64,000 nt of DNA from Agrobacterium tumefaciens (GCF_017726655.1 NZ_CP072308.1:2361001-2425000), one strand, 5' to 3'; positions 34,291 through 45,115 are shown, counted from the stretch's first letter. A program made the numbers and translations. The notes: generated by a model from the letters alone, not told the origin.

Positions 34291-36174
34291 ATGCTCCGAT
34301 ATGATGATCCCGTAACGGTTGAGCCGGACACTGGCGCAACGATGGCAAGGTCGATGGCGATAGATATTTCAGAGCATACAGGCAGCGACCGTTCTTTCGA
34401 TTCATTGTGGCTTTCGGGCGTCGCTGCGGATGGGGCGGTTGCGCATCCCGCATCCTTTGGCGGGCTGACCGGAATTTTTCATCCCGCCCCCCGGGATGTG
34501 AGGCAGGACCACGCTGTTCTTTTCGTCAGTCCCTGGGGTATGGAGGAGCTGTGCAGCCGCAAGTTCCAGCGTGTTCTGGCCGAGAGGCTGTCGGCGCGCG
34601 GCGTTGCAAGCCTGCGCTTCGACTATCTTGGCGCGGGTGATGCCCTTGATCCTGACGATGCGGGCCGCGCGGCCGACTGGATTGCAGACGCGCGCGCGGC
34701 GCTAACTCATCTGAAACGCGTTTCGGGATGCGCCAAGGTCGTGGTTGTGGCGCAGGGACTAGGCTGCATGATCGCTGCAGAGGCGTTTGCCACCTCGGCC
34801 GACGTAAGCGCGATGGCGCTTTTGGGACCCGTCGTTTCCGGCCGCGCGTATCTGCGTGAGGTGGCGATGTGGTCATCCATGATCGATGACGGTTTGGGTC
34901 TTTTGCCTCAGCAACGAGTGACCGACGCCGGCTCAATCGCCGGCATGGTTATGCCCCTGGGTGTAGCGGATGCGATCAGGAAGACGAATCTGTCCAATCT
35001 GACCACCGCTCCGGCAGGTGCACTTCTGGTCCTTTCGCGACCCGGTCGTGTGACCGATGCGGATTTCGCAAGGCATCTTCAGGCTATCGGCGGTTCGGTG
35101 GAGGAGGCCGCTTTTGCAGGCTACGATGATCTTGTCTCAAGCCCGACGCTTTCAAAAATATCTGGCGATGTGGTGAACCGGCTGGTGAGCTGGATTCTGT
35201 CTCAGACCCATGCTTCGAGCACTTTCCATGTCGGTGAAGACATCGTGCTCAATGCGCCACAAGTCGGTCGGGGTTTCATCGAGCAACCGGTACAATTTGG
35301 CGAAGGCGGTCGACTCTTCGGCGTCTTTTGCGGGCCTGAAAATGGCGAAGCGGTATCCTCGGTTCTCCTGCTTGGGGCTGCTTATGATCGCCACGCGGGG
35401 TGGGGCAGGCTCTCCGTGCAGATGGCCCGCGCCCTCGCGACGGAGGGTGTGGCATCGCTTCGCTTCGACGCGGCCAATATTGCTGACAGCCCTCCCGTCA
35501 AAAACGTGCCCGAGCAGGTTCTTTACGATGTCGCGCAGAATGACGATGTGTCTGCCGCGCTCGATTTTCTCAGCAAGCGGTCCAATGGGCCGATCGTTGC
35601 GGCGGGACGGTGCAGCGGTGCTTATCTCGCCTTCAACGGCGCGATTGCCGATGACCGGATCAGCGCTGTGGTAGCCGTCAATCCGGTTGTTTTCCATTGG
35701 CGCAAGGGCCGCTCTGTGGACGAGGCGCTGCATAAGCGGCCCCGGTCCTTTGGGGAATACAGCCAGCGTTTTCGACAGGGTGCGACGTTCAAGCGCCTCA
35801 TCAGCGGCGACGTCGACGTGGTGAGCGCCGGGCTGAACATCGTCAAGGCGACGCTCAAGCGGCTTTCGACAAAAACGGCGAGGCTTTTCCGCCGGGGCAG
35901 CGAGGAAGGGCGCGCCGTTTATGGTGCTTTCGACAGATTGAAAGCAAACAATACCGCCGTTCATCTACTCTACAGCGAAAACGATGACGGTCTTGAGCAC
36001 TTCCAGTATTATTTCGATGCCGATGGCAGGGGGCTGTCCGTCTATCAGAATGTATCGCTGACGATCATTCCCGACGCCGACCACAACCTGTCGACGCCGG
36101 AAGCCAAGGCAGCGTTCATTGATGCGGTGAGGCGGCTCGCCCTAGAAGGAAAACCGGCGGCTGGAGCCCAGTGA
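34291..36174 (+). CDS. Double alpha/beta-hydrolase protein (exosortase-A-type hydrolase similarity)
   Basis: About 627 residues from ATG 34291; starts at 34342 or 34354 are possible, the last with a better ribosome site. Two alpha/beta-hydrolase domains lie in tandem. The first (about 55-300) has FVSPWGMEELCSRKFQRVLAERL and ASLRFDYLGAGD, wording typical of hydrolases tied to exosortase-A gene sets, but its nucleophile elbow is AQGLG, with Gly where Ser belongs. The second (about 325-620) has elbow GRCSG with Cys as likely nucleophile, Asp in SENDDG and His in DADHN. So only the second half looks catalytic. It is divergent from the ABC-like gene and convergent, with a 33-base overlap, with GH2. 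Likely a thioesterase or acyl-handling step linked to the carrier protein. Confidence 0.75.
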   Translation: MLRYDDPVTVEPDTGATMARSMAIDISEHTGSDRSFDSLWLSGVAADGAVAHPASFGGLTGIFHPAPRDVRQDHAVLFVSPWGMEELCSRKFQRVLAERLSARGVASLRFDYLGAGDALDPDDAGRAADWIADARAALTHLKRVSGCAKVVVVAQGLGCMIAAEAFATSADVSAMALLGPVVSGRAYLREVAMWSSMIDDGLGLLPQQRVTDAGSIAGMVMPLGVADAIRKTNLSNLTTAPAGALLVLSRPGRVTDADFARHLQAIGGSVEEAAFAGYDDLVSSPTLSKISGDVVNRLVSWILSQTHASSTFHVGEDIVLNAPQVGRGFIEQPVQFGEGGRLFGVFCGPENGEAVSSVLLLGAAYDRHAGWGRLSVQMARALATEGVASLRFDAANIADSPPVKNVPEQVLYDVAQNDDVSAALDFLSKRSNGPIVAAGRCSGAYLAFNGAIADDRISAVVAVNPVVFHWRKGRSVDEALHKRPRSFGEYSQRFRQGATFKRLISGDVDVVSAGLNIVKATLKRLSTKTARLFRRGSEEGRAVYGAFDRLKANNTAVHLLYSENDDGLEHFQYYFDADGRGLSVYQNVSLTIIPDADHNLSTPEAKAAFIDAVRRLALEGKPAAGAQ

Positions 36175-38598
36175 CATCACCTCTCCTGATGGAGGGCTTC
36201 CGACTGTCGCTATATCCGGCACGAGGCCTATTCTTCTGGTTTCGCCCGGGGCGAGGTGGAACCAGTTTTCGCTGGCGTGGTAACCGTCCGCCGCAATGTG
36301 GACGGATTGCGCCAGTCGGTCTGCGCCGATGTCGGTGTGCCAGCTGCCGCTCGTCTCACTGAGCGTGACCTGAATGTTTGCGGCGTGCAGCGCCTTCTTG
36401 CGGCCGAGCGGAAAATGGAATGCATCGGCAAGGATCTGTCCGGTCGCGACATCGCGAAGTCTGGCAACTGTGACGTCATGGGACGGCGGGCCGAAGCGAT
36501 AGGCATAGGTCGTGTCGAAGAAGGCGCCGAACAGGTCGGTCGCAGCAACGGTCTGGCTCTGTCGCGGTCGCAGCGTAATTGATCGCTTGGCATGAACGAC
36601 GGGCTGGGTGCCGTCCCGCAGGCAGGTTAGTTCGAGCATGGTCTCGACGGCGTTGCCGGTCTCGTTGATGAGTTGAATATCGAGCCCATTGGTGCCTTCG
36701 TCGAGCAGATTGACCTGAATGGGGCGAAATGCCCTTTTCAGGGCGTGCCACACCGACTTCGGCCTGCCCAAGGCATCGATGATGCCCCAGCCCGCACCGG
36801 GAACGAGGTCCTGCAATGTCCAGACCAGAGCGCCCTGACAGGAGGAACCGCTGCGCCGCCATTCGGCGAAAGTCGCCTCCATGACCTCGGCCGTCGCGGC
36901 CCGGGACATGTCGAGATAAAGGCCGCCGTCTTCGCGGCGCAGGACATCGGGTTCAACGTCATAAAGCAGCTTCAGATAGTGATCGCGGACATCCTCGAAA
37001 TCCCAGGAGGCGCCACGGTCGCGCGGTGTGCGCGCCTTCCACCGTGCATCATGCACGGCGACGCCGGGAAGATATCTGTCCAACGTCTGCTGTTCGGGGA
37101 TGTTGGAGAAGGCGAGACATTCGCCGGCAAAGCGCAGATTTGCCCGGCGGGCATCTTCCAGCGGCCGGCAATATGCGCCGACGCCGTAATAGTGGCCAAC
37201 GCCGGCATTGGGGAAGAAAGGCAATGCACCGCCGGAGGGCGAGTTTGCAACATAGGCTGCGTCCGGCCGTTTTTCTGCGAGGAGGCTTGGCAGCACGTCC
37301 TCGGTCAGCATTCCCTTCCATATCTGTTCCGGCAGGCCGAGCATCGCGCCCTGCTGATATATTTCACTGCCGCCGCAGAAAACGGCAAGCGATGGGGAAA
37401 GTGCGGTGGCTTCCAGGAACTGCGCGATTTCCGTGACGATATGCTGGCGCAGGCTCTCGTCTTTTGCCGGATAGTCGAAATTGGCGAGCATCGCATCCTG
37501 CCAGACCATGATGCCGAGTTCGTCGCAAAGCGCGAAAAATTTCGGCGTCTCATAGGCCATGGTTCCGCCGATGCGGATCATGTTCATGCCTGCCTCGGCT
37601 GCTTTCCTGAGCCAGGGCTCATAATCCTGCCTCGTGCCGGGGAGGCGTACGATATCGGCCGTCGTCCAGACCGCGCCTCGGCAGAAGATGGGTTGACCGT
37701 TGACCTTCAGGCCAAAACCATTGCCGTCTTCGCCCCGATCGATTTCGATCTGCCGGAAACCGGTTCGGCCGAGATGATGCGGTGTGCCATCCAGCTCGAC
37801 AATAACGTCATGCAAAGCCGGTTGGGCGTGAGTGTGCGGCCACCAACGTTCGACCTCGGGCAGCCGCAGTTCCCCCGAAAGCTTGCCGCTTTCGTCCGCA
37901 GAGAGATCGACGCTGCAACCGGCGCAGACGAGCTTTGCCGTTTCTATCGGGCGTTGCGTTTGCAGTGTGATGCGGATTATTCCCGTTCCGTCGTTCTGGA
38001 GCGAAGACTGGAGCGTTGAGAGTACGGCGTTCTGCCGTATCAGGCTGATGGGCCGCCACGGACCGGCGGCGTGGATTTCCGGGCACCAGCCAGGCATGTA
38101 ACCCAGCGCGGTGGTGCGGACCAGCCGCAACCCCTGGCTATTCATCATCTGCGGCCGCCAGCGGGCGCGGGGACCGGTTTTCTCGAGCCGGGGGGCAAGC
38201 GCCCGGAAGCAGATCGCAAGCTCGTCGGCGCCTGTCAGTTCGACGGGCACTTCCAGCCTTTCGAACATGCTTTGGCCAGCGGCAATCAACTCACCGTTCA
38301 GGAAGATTTCAGCGATGGTGGAAAGACCATCGAAGCGAAGGGTGGCCCGTTCACGGGCGCCTGAAATCATGGTCAGCCGATACCAGGCATCCCTGTCATT
38401 AAGGGGATGTGGAGCAAGGCGGTCGAATTTTCCGGCCGTTTCCAAGGCCTGCGCCACGGTCCCTGGAACGGAGACATGAAGGCTTTCGATCGAGGCGGGA
38501 ATATCGGATGGGGTCTCAAAGGCATCGGCCGATGTCAGCGTCAGCGTCCAGCCCTCGCTCAGCAGCTCTTCGCTTTCGCCCGGCAGGTAAATCCTCAC
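36142..38598 (-). CDS. Glycoside hydrolase family 2 (beta-mannosidase-like)
   Basis: 818 residues from a GTG at 38598 that overlaps the DUF1839 stop (GTGA) and has GAGG upstream; a longer ATG start at 38637 is possible but would overlap by 43 bases. Order: jelly-roll sugar-binding domain (DAWYRLTMISGARERATLRFDG), immunoglobulin-like domain, TIM barrel, C-terminal beta domains. Acid/base Glu412 lies in FCGGSE, where most family members have Asn before Glu; nucleophile Glu493 lies in RFAGECLAF. No signal peptide, so cytoplasmic. Coupling to the aminoacyl-carrier genes suggests it trims or handles a glycoside in that pathway. Sugar specificity unknown. Confidence 0.8.
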   Translation of the reverse strand: MRIYLPGESEELLSEGWTLTLTSADAFETPSDIPASIESLHVSVPGTVAQALETAGKFDRLAPHPLNDRDAWYRLTMISGARERATLRFDGLSTIAEIFLNGELIAAGQSMFERLEVPVELTGADELAICFRALAPRLEKTGPRARWRPQMMNSQGLRLVRTTALGYMPGWCPEIHAAGPWRPISLIRQNAVLSTLQSSLQNDGTGIIRITLQTQRPIETAKLVCAGCSVDLSADESGKLSGELRLPEVERWWPHTHAQPALHDVIVELDGTPHHLGRTGFRQIEIDRGEDGNGFGLKVNGQPIFCRGAVWTTADIVRLPGTRQDYEPWLRKAAEAGMNMIRIGGTMAYETPKFFALCDELGIMVWQDAMLANFDYPAKDESLRQHIVTEIAQFLEATALSPSLAVFCGGSEIYQQGAMLGLPEQIWKGMLTEDVLPSLLAEKRPDAAYVANSPSGGALPFFPNAGVGHYYGVGAYCRPLEDARRANLRFAGECLAFSNIPEQQTLDRYLPGVAVHDARWKARTPRDRGASWDFEDVRDHYLKLLYDVEPDVLRREDGGLYLDMSRAATAEVMEATFAEWRRSGSSCQGALVWTLQDLVPGAGWGIIDALGRPKSVWHALKRAFRPIQVNLLDEGTNGLDIQLINETGNAVETMLELTCLRDGTQPVVHAKRSITLRPRQSQTVAATDLFGAFFDTTYAYRFGPPSHDVTVARLRDVATGQILADAFHFPLGRKKALHAANIQVTLSETSGSWHTDIGADRLAQSVHIAADGYHASENWFHLAPGETRRIGLVPDIATVGSPPSGEVMSLGSSRRFSF

Positions 38599-39578
38599 GC
38601 TGCCTCGCTGGCATCGGTCAGTTTTTTGCCAAGGCATTTCATCAGGCCATCCCAGGCATCGGCGGCCGGATCGAGCACTGAAGCCAGCGCATCGAACTTG
38701 CGGCGCGTGACGGCGCGCGCGAGCTGGAACTGCACGGTCTTGGCGACTTCGGCTATGCGCAGGGCGTGGTCCCTCGCTGCTGCATAGTCGTCCTTATCCA
38801 GCCACTCGAGATGGCTTGCCAACAATTCGAAATTGGCGCCAAGCTGGCGCAGCGTGTTAAAGGCATATTTGTGGAAAAAACCGAAAGGCCGGTCGGCGAC
38901 CTTTTCAACCTGGGTCGGAAATACCTTTGCGAATGCCCTTACCGGATTGGTCGAGGGCCGCCTTGTGAAATGAAAATTCAGCAGCCGTTGGGCAGTCTTT
39001 CGACTATGCGCCGGCGAAGGATTATTGTCCGCGAATTTGGCAAATTCCGTATAGGGCAGGAAGGGCGGGTCCGTCTCCGTGAGATGATGCTGGAACAACC
39101 CGTCGAAGTCTTCGCCAGAGAGGTGGAAGAAGCCGGCATTGTGGAAGTAGTCCAGCTCCCGCTTGTCGAGATCAAGCCGGTTGATGGCGATGGTGGTCTT
39201 GCCGTGTTCTTTCCGGTAGCCCACTCCATGGGTGTCGGGCATGTAGAAGCTGTCCATCTCGATGAGGCAAATGCGGCCGCGTTCCAGTTGCGCCTCGATG
39301 TGGTTTTCCACTGTGTCGAAGATCGCAAGCTCGGTGGCGCGGACGCCATAAATCGCCTCCAGATCCTCCAACGGCACCTTGAAAAAGGTGAACTGGTCGC
39401 CTTCGAAATCCTGCGTCAGGGTGAACCCGAACATGGCTTCCGGGGCCAAGCCCTTCGAGGCCAGCACCTCGATCCACAAATCGATGTAGCAATTGGTCTC
39501 CGGCCACATTCTCTCGGAGGAATGGAGCGGATGCTGCACATAGTTTCTTGGGTCGAGACCGGGAAAAATCTGCCGCAT
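38595..39578 (-). CDS. DUF1839-family protein, candidate BtrH-like aminoacyltransferase
   Basis: 327 residues. I recognise DUF1839, a family found beside amino acid:[carrier protein] ligases. The N-terminal half has ETNCYIDLWIEVLASKGL with Cys30, then DFEGDQFTFFKVPLEDLEAIYG, then CLIEMDSFYMPDTH (Asp109) and KEHGKTTIAINR (His125). This order resembles the N-terminal domain of BtrH, which moves an acyl group from a carrier protein to an aminoglycoside using a Cys-His centre. The C-terminal about 150 residues look helical. It lies six bases after the ligase gene. An aminoacyl transfer role is my inference from motif order and context. Confidence 0.7.
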   Translation of the reverse strand: MRQIFPGLDPRNYVQHPLHSSERMWPETNCYIDLWIEVLASKGLAPEAMFGFTLTQDFEGDQFTFFKVPLEDLEAIYGVRATELAIFDTVENHIEAQLERGRICLIEMDSFYMPDTHGVGYRKEHGKTTIAINRLDLDKRELDYFHNAGFFHLSGEDFDGLFQHHLTETDPPFLPYTEFAKFADNNPSPAHSRKTAQRLLNFHFTRRPSTNPVRAFAKVFPTQVEKVADRPFGFFHKYAFNTLRQLGANFELLASHLEWLDKDDYAAARDHALRIAEVAKTVQFQLARAVTRRKFDALASVLDPAADAWDGLMKCLGKKLTDASEAA

Positions 39579-39584
39579 GAATGA

Positions 39585-40493
39585 TCAGCCCCAGAGCGTT
39601 TCCCGGACAGGCGCAGGCCATGCCTTCACGTCCAGGCCGTGATGGGCAAACAGTGCAAGCGCGATGCGCTCAAGCCCGAAGCCGACGCAGGCAGTATGCG
39701 CGACCTCGCCGTTTGCGAGATTGAGGCCCCATTTCTGGCCGAAGGCATCCTGATGGTAATTGAAGCTCATGCAGGCCGTCGGGTTGGTCGTTGATGTCAC
39801 GGGGATCAGCAGTTCGAATTTCAGGTTCTGGTCGCGCTGGTTGTTGGCGAGCATCTTGCCGGCGCGGCCGAAGAAGGGATCGTTGGCGATATCGATGGTG
39901 ACCTCAAGGCCGACCGCCTTCATCATCTCCGCGCCGCGATCCATCCATGTCTGGCGGAATTCGGTGACGTTCGCCTCGGTGCCCATGCAAACATATTCGC
40001 GCATACGGAAAAGCTGCTGGCGCGCGGGGTCTCTGGAGGGCTCGTGGCGGAAGCAATAGGACTGGATGTCATAGAGACCGCCGCCGGCGGGAAGCGCGCC
40101 GCGCTTGGCGATTGTCGGGTAAAGCGGATAGCAGGCTGCTGGCGTCAGCACGATGTCGGTGGCTTTCTGGTCCTTGGTCCAATCGCCTCCCTCATCCATG
40201 GTTTTCAGCAGGCTGACATGATCCAGTTCGCAGCCGCAGAAGGAATGGACCGTGCCGGCAAGCTGCGGGAAGCTCTTCATGTAACCGCTTTTTTCGAAAT
40301 AAGCGCGGTTGATGCCGGGCGGAAAACGGATGGCCTCGGCACCGTCGGCACCACCGGTTCGGTCGATCAGCCGCTCGAATGCGGCAATGACGTCCTCAAA
40401 CTGGCCACTACGGCCATAAAGACCATCCACACCCGTTTCAATCAGCAGGCCTTCTTCGAACAGTCGATCGAGGAACGATGTTTGCATGTCCAT
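39585..40493 (-). CDS. Amino acid:[carrier protein] ligase (seryl-tRNA-synthetase-like, class II)
   Basis: 302 residues, much shorter than SerRS and without the tRNA-binding coiled coil. It keeps the class II catalytic core: motif 2 [19 protein letters not shown] near 148-166 and motif 3 [11 protein letters not shown] near 271-281. Zinc ligands fit Cys121, Glu166 and Cys269, as in the archaeal-type SerRS and the described carrier-protein ligases. Known family members activate Gly or Ala with ATP and load it on the phosphopantetheine arm of a small carrier protein, not on tRNA. The carrier gene is two genes upstream (41679-41930). The amino acid used here is not certain; Agrobacterium members are reported to prefer Ala or Gly. 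Confidence 0.9.
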   Translation of the reverse strand: MDMQTSFLDRLFEEGLLIETGVDGLYGRSGQFEDVIAAFERLIDRTGGADGAEAIRFPPGINRAYFEKSGYMKSFPQLAGTVHSFCGCELDHVSLLKTMDEGGDWTKDQKATDIVLTPAACYPLYPTIAKRGALPAGGGLYDIQSYCFRHEPSRDPARQQLFRMREYVCMGTEANVTEFRQTWMDRGAEMMKAVGLEVTIDIANDPFFGRAGKMLANNQRDQNLKFELLIPVTSTTNPTACMSFNYHQDAFGQKWGLNLANGEVAHTACVGFGLERIALALFAHHGLDVKAWPAPVRETLWG

Positions 40494-40497
40494 GGTC

Positions 40498-41679
40498 TTA
40501 TCCCAAAAGGCTCGTGTCCTGCTTGTGAACCAGCAGGAGGTTGGCGGAATTGCCGAGAATGCGGTCGTTGGAAATCATCAGGCGTGCGGAATGCGCGTCG
40601 CGCAGGTGTCGGCCAAGGCTATAGGGCGTGCCGTTCTTGTAGCCCATGATGCCGCAGACCAGCATGGCGTGATCGATGATTTCAAGAATGGTTTCCGAAG
40701 AGCAGATTTTCACGTTGTTCATGGCGACGGCAAAAGCCATGGACATCAGCTTTTCCGGGTCGCTCTTGGTGTCCTCATAGGCCTTGACGCCAGCGATGAC
40801 GTTGGACTTCACCACCTGCAGCTTGCTGGAAACCTCCGCAAGGCGAATAGCGCCGGGAGGGGCGGTGCCGGGCGACTTGCGGGCTGCGGCCCTGACGAAG
40901 GACTGGGCGCGCAGCACCGCGTCGGAGGCAATACCGTACCAGACGGCGCTCCACAGCAGATGCGAACTTGCAAGCATGGATTGTGCAGCGATTTCCGCGA
41001 AGGGCTTGGGGAAAATCTGTGCTGCCGGCGCTTGCCCGCGAAACAGGAAGCCGTCCGAACAGGTGCCGCGCATGCCGAGCGTGTCCCAGGTATGGGTTTT
41101 TTCGAGCGTGTACTGGTTTTTCAGGAAGACGGTCATCACCTGATCGGCGGGCGCTGCCTCCTTGTGGGCGCGCGAGGTGATGAGGATCGCGTCGGCATTG
41201 CTGCCATAGGAGATAACGGTCGCATCCTTTTCCAGCTGGCAGCTGTCGCCTTCGACCTCAATCGCGCAGATCGAATTGCGCAGGTTGCCGCCGATGCCGC
41301 CTTCAGTGGTGGCCGAGGCGAGCAGCAGTTGCTCACCGGCCACCCGGCGCATGAAGCCGGTGTGCCAGGCGCTGTCCACCCCGTGTTCCACGAGACTGGA
41401 AAGTTTGATGTGATGCATGGCGAAGATCATCGCCGTCGCTGAACAGGCCTGGCCGAGCCGGGCGCAGATATTGGCGATCTCCTGAAGGCTCGCGCCTTCG
41501 CCGCCGAGAGGAGAGGGTATCTGGATGCCGAGCAATCGCTCTGTACGCAATGCGTCGATGGCTTCCTGTGGAAACCGACCGGCAACATCGACGTCATCCG
41601 CATGCTTGGCTGCTACGATTGCGACACGGCCCGCGCGCGCGGACAGCGTGTTATCCTGCGGCGCGACGGTCACGTTCAT
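40498..41679 (-). CDS. Acyl-CoA dehydrogenase-family flavoprotein
   Basis: 393 residues with the three-part ACAD fold: helical N-terminus ([26 protein letters not shown]), a middle beta domain ([12 protein letters not shown] where the FAD-contacting strand is expected, then [14 protein letters not shown]) and a helical C-terminus. Where medium-chain enzymes have the base in a YEGT-like motif, this reads MISNDRILG near 368-376, with no Glu; the base could instead be elsewhere, as in isovaleryl-type enzymes. It starts with a one-base overlap on the carrier gene (TGATG) and ends four bases before the ligase. It may oxidise the carrier-bound aminoacyl group or act as a monooxygenase. Confidence 0.8.
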   Translation of the reverse strand: MNVTVAPQDNTLSARAGRVAIVAAKHADDVDVAGRFPQEAIDALRTERLLGIQIPSPLGGEGASLQEIANICARLGQACSATAMIFAMHHIKLSSLVEHGVDSAWHTGFMRRVAGEQLLLASATTEGGIGGNLRNSICAIEVEGDSCQLEKDATVISYGSNADAILITSRAHKEAAPADQVMTVFLKNQYTLEKTHTWDTLGMRGTCSDGFLFRGQAPAAQIFPKPFAEIAAQSMLASSHLLWSAVWYGIASDAVLRAQSFVRAAARKSPGTAPPGAIRLAEVSSKLQVVKSNVIAGVKAYEDTKSDPEKLMSMAFAVAMNNVKICSSETILEIIDHAMLVCGIMGYKNGTPYSLGRHLRDAHSARLMISNDRILGNSANLLLVHKQDTSLLG

Positions 41680-41930
41680 CAGGCTGCCTCTTTACCATCC
41701 AGAATAAGCTTAACGGTGTCTTCAATGGCCTTGATGCTGGCAAATGACTTGCGGTTCAGCAGGTTATCCGGAAACTCGATGTCGAATGCCTCTTCTATTC
41801 CCAGCATCAATTGCACGGAAGCAAAGGAAGAAAGGCCAGCCGCGTAAAGATCGGCGTCATCTGCAATCGTATCGACGGGGCTTGGAAGCTGGCCGAATTT
41901 CGCCAGTATTTCACGTATAGTCGCGTTCAT
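41679..41930 (-). CDS. Acyl carrier protein-like carrier for an amino acid
   Basis: 83 residues, acidic, four-helix carrier fold. The phosphopantetheine site is Ser35 in AGLSSFASVQLML, where Ser replaces the usual Asp of the DSL motif; the helix after it (GIEEAFDIEFPDNLL) is typical. It is the first gene of the operon, with GGGAG upstream of the ATG, and is coupled to the dehydrogenase gene (TGATG). It is the expected partner of the ligase at 39585. It is not the fatty-acid AcpP, given the divergent Ser35 motif and the setting. Confidence 0.88.
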   Translation of the reverse strand: MNATIREILAKFGQLPSPVDTIADDADLYAAGLSSFASVQLMLGIEEAFDIEFPDNLLNRKSFASIKAIEDTVKLILDGKEAA

Positions 41931-41973
41931 TCAGACGTATCTCCCATGAATCTCACATCAGGATGGTTTGTGC

Positions 41974-41997
41974 TTATCGTTACGACGCAAACGATAA
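41974..41997. promoter_or_regulatory. Perfect inverted repeat in the carrier-operon promoter
   Basis: TTATCGTT (41974-41981) and AACGATAA (41990-41997) are perfect 8-base arms with an 8-base spacer, 44 bases upstream of the carrier ATG. On the minus strand it overlaps a possible -10 (TATTAT, complement of 41994-41999). It is well placed for a dimeric repressor. No regulator gene lies next to it, so the protein is unknown. Confidence 0.5.
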
Positions 41998-42117
41998 TAT
42001 TCGCCTAAGCCAATAGGTTAATTGCAACTAACGGAAGAATGCGCCATTTGGGCATCTTTGCCAAGCGCGGATCGTGGTCTTGACAAAAGGCCGGGGGTGT
42101 TTTTTCCTGTCGCCATT

Positions 42118-44142
<2,025 letters not shown>

Positions 44143-45090
44143 ATGCGTGTTCTCGTCAAGGGAACGGGGGTCGCCGGTTTGACGGCGGCCTTCGAACTGG
44201 CGCGGAGGGGCGTTGTTGTCGCGGTGTCTGAGCGCGCTGCCGCGCCTTTTCGCGGGGCGTCGTTTTATGCGGGCGGCATGCTGGCGCCCTGGTGTGAGCG
44301 CGAAAGCGCGGAAGAACGGGTTCTGACGCTGGGCAAGGCCGCGCTTGGCTGGTGGGATGACGCGACACCCGGTCTGGTGGTTCGCAACGGAACGCTGGTC
44401 ATCGCGCCCGCTCGTGACAAAGCGGAGCTTTCTCGTTTCGCATCCAGGACGAGCGGCTATCGCTCGGTAAATGAGGCCGAAATCGCCGATCTGGAGCCCG
44501 ATCTTGCCGGTCGCTTCCGATCAGGGCTCTACTTTGCGGATGAGGGGCATCTCGATCCGCGCCTTGCACTGCAGTCACTCTACGAGCAGCTTTGCGGAAT
44601 GGGGGTGCTGTTTCATATGGGCGTTTCGGTGGATGAACAGCGGTTCGACCGAGTGGTAGATTGCACCGGATCTGCGGCAGTGGGAGAAATTCCCAGCCTT
44701 CGCGGCGTGCGGGGAGAGATGCTCTACCTAGCCACGTCGGAGGTTTCGCTTTCCCGTCCCGTCCGCCTGCTGCATCCGCGCATTCCGCTTTACATCGTGC
44801 CGCGCGAGCCGGGGCGTTTCATGGTGGGTGCGACGATGATCGAGACGGAGGATGCGGGCGCCATTTCGGCCCGCTCGATGATGGAATGTCTCAATGCCGC
44901 CTATGCCGTGCATCCGGCCTTTGCGGAAGCGGGCATCATCGAGACCGGCACGGGCGTGCGTCCGGCCTATCCCGACAATCTTCCCAAAGTCACGGAGGAT
45001 GGTCGGACCATCTTCATCAACGGCGCGCACCGACACGGTTTTCTGCTCTCGCCCGCGATGGCGCGGCAGGTCGCGCGGATTATTTGCTAA
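44143..45090 (+). CDS. thiO: Glycine oxidase ThiO (FAD-dependent)
   Basis: 315 residues, starting immediately after the thiC stop. N-terminal FAD motif VLVKGTGVAGLTAAFELARRG, then GASFYAGGMLAPWCE, a ThiO/DAO-type segment, and a C-terminal TGVRPAYPDNLPKV and INGAHRHGFLLSPAMA region that lines the flavin. It oxidises glycine to iminoglycine, the amine donor for the thiazole ring made by ThiG. Context in a thiC-thiO-thiS-thiG order makes the assignment firm. Confidence 0.94.
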   Translation: MRVLVKGTGVAGLTAAFELARRGVVVAVSERAAAPFRGASFYAGGMLAPWCERESAEERVLTLGKAALGWWDDATPGLVVRNGTLVIAPARDKAELSRFASRTSGYRSVNEAEIADLEPDLAGRFRSGLYFADEGHLDPRLALQSLYEQLCGMGVLFHMGVSVDEQRFDRVVDCTGSAAVGEIPSLRGVRGEMLYLATSEVSLSRPVRLLHPRIPLYIVPREPGRFMVGATMIETEDAGAISARSMMECLNAAYAVHPAFAEAGIIETGTGVRPAYPDNLPKVTEDGRTIFINGAHRHGFLLSPAMARQVARIIC

Positions 45091-45115
45091 AATCTATCTC
45101 ATAAGGAACGGGATC

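Noticed and set aside
36673..38019. 448-codon plus-strand frame opposite GH2
   Set aside because: Antisense shadow; GH2 catalytic motifs are on the minus strand.
39585..40493. Calling the ligase a seryl-tRNA synthetase or a fragment of one
   Set aside because: The N-terminal tRNA-binding arm is absent while the catalytic core and zinc ligands are complete, and a carrier gene is in the operon.
40498..41930. Reading the carrier and ACAD genes as fatty-acid metabolism
   Set aside because: The adjacent carrier-protein ligase, DUF1839 and altered carrier motif point to amino-acid carrier chemistry.
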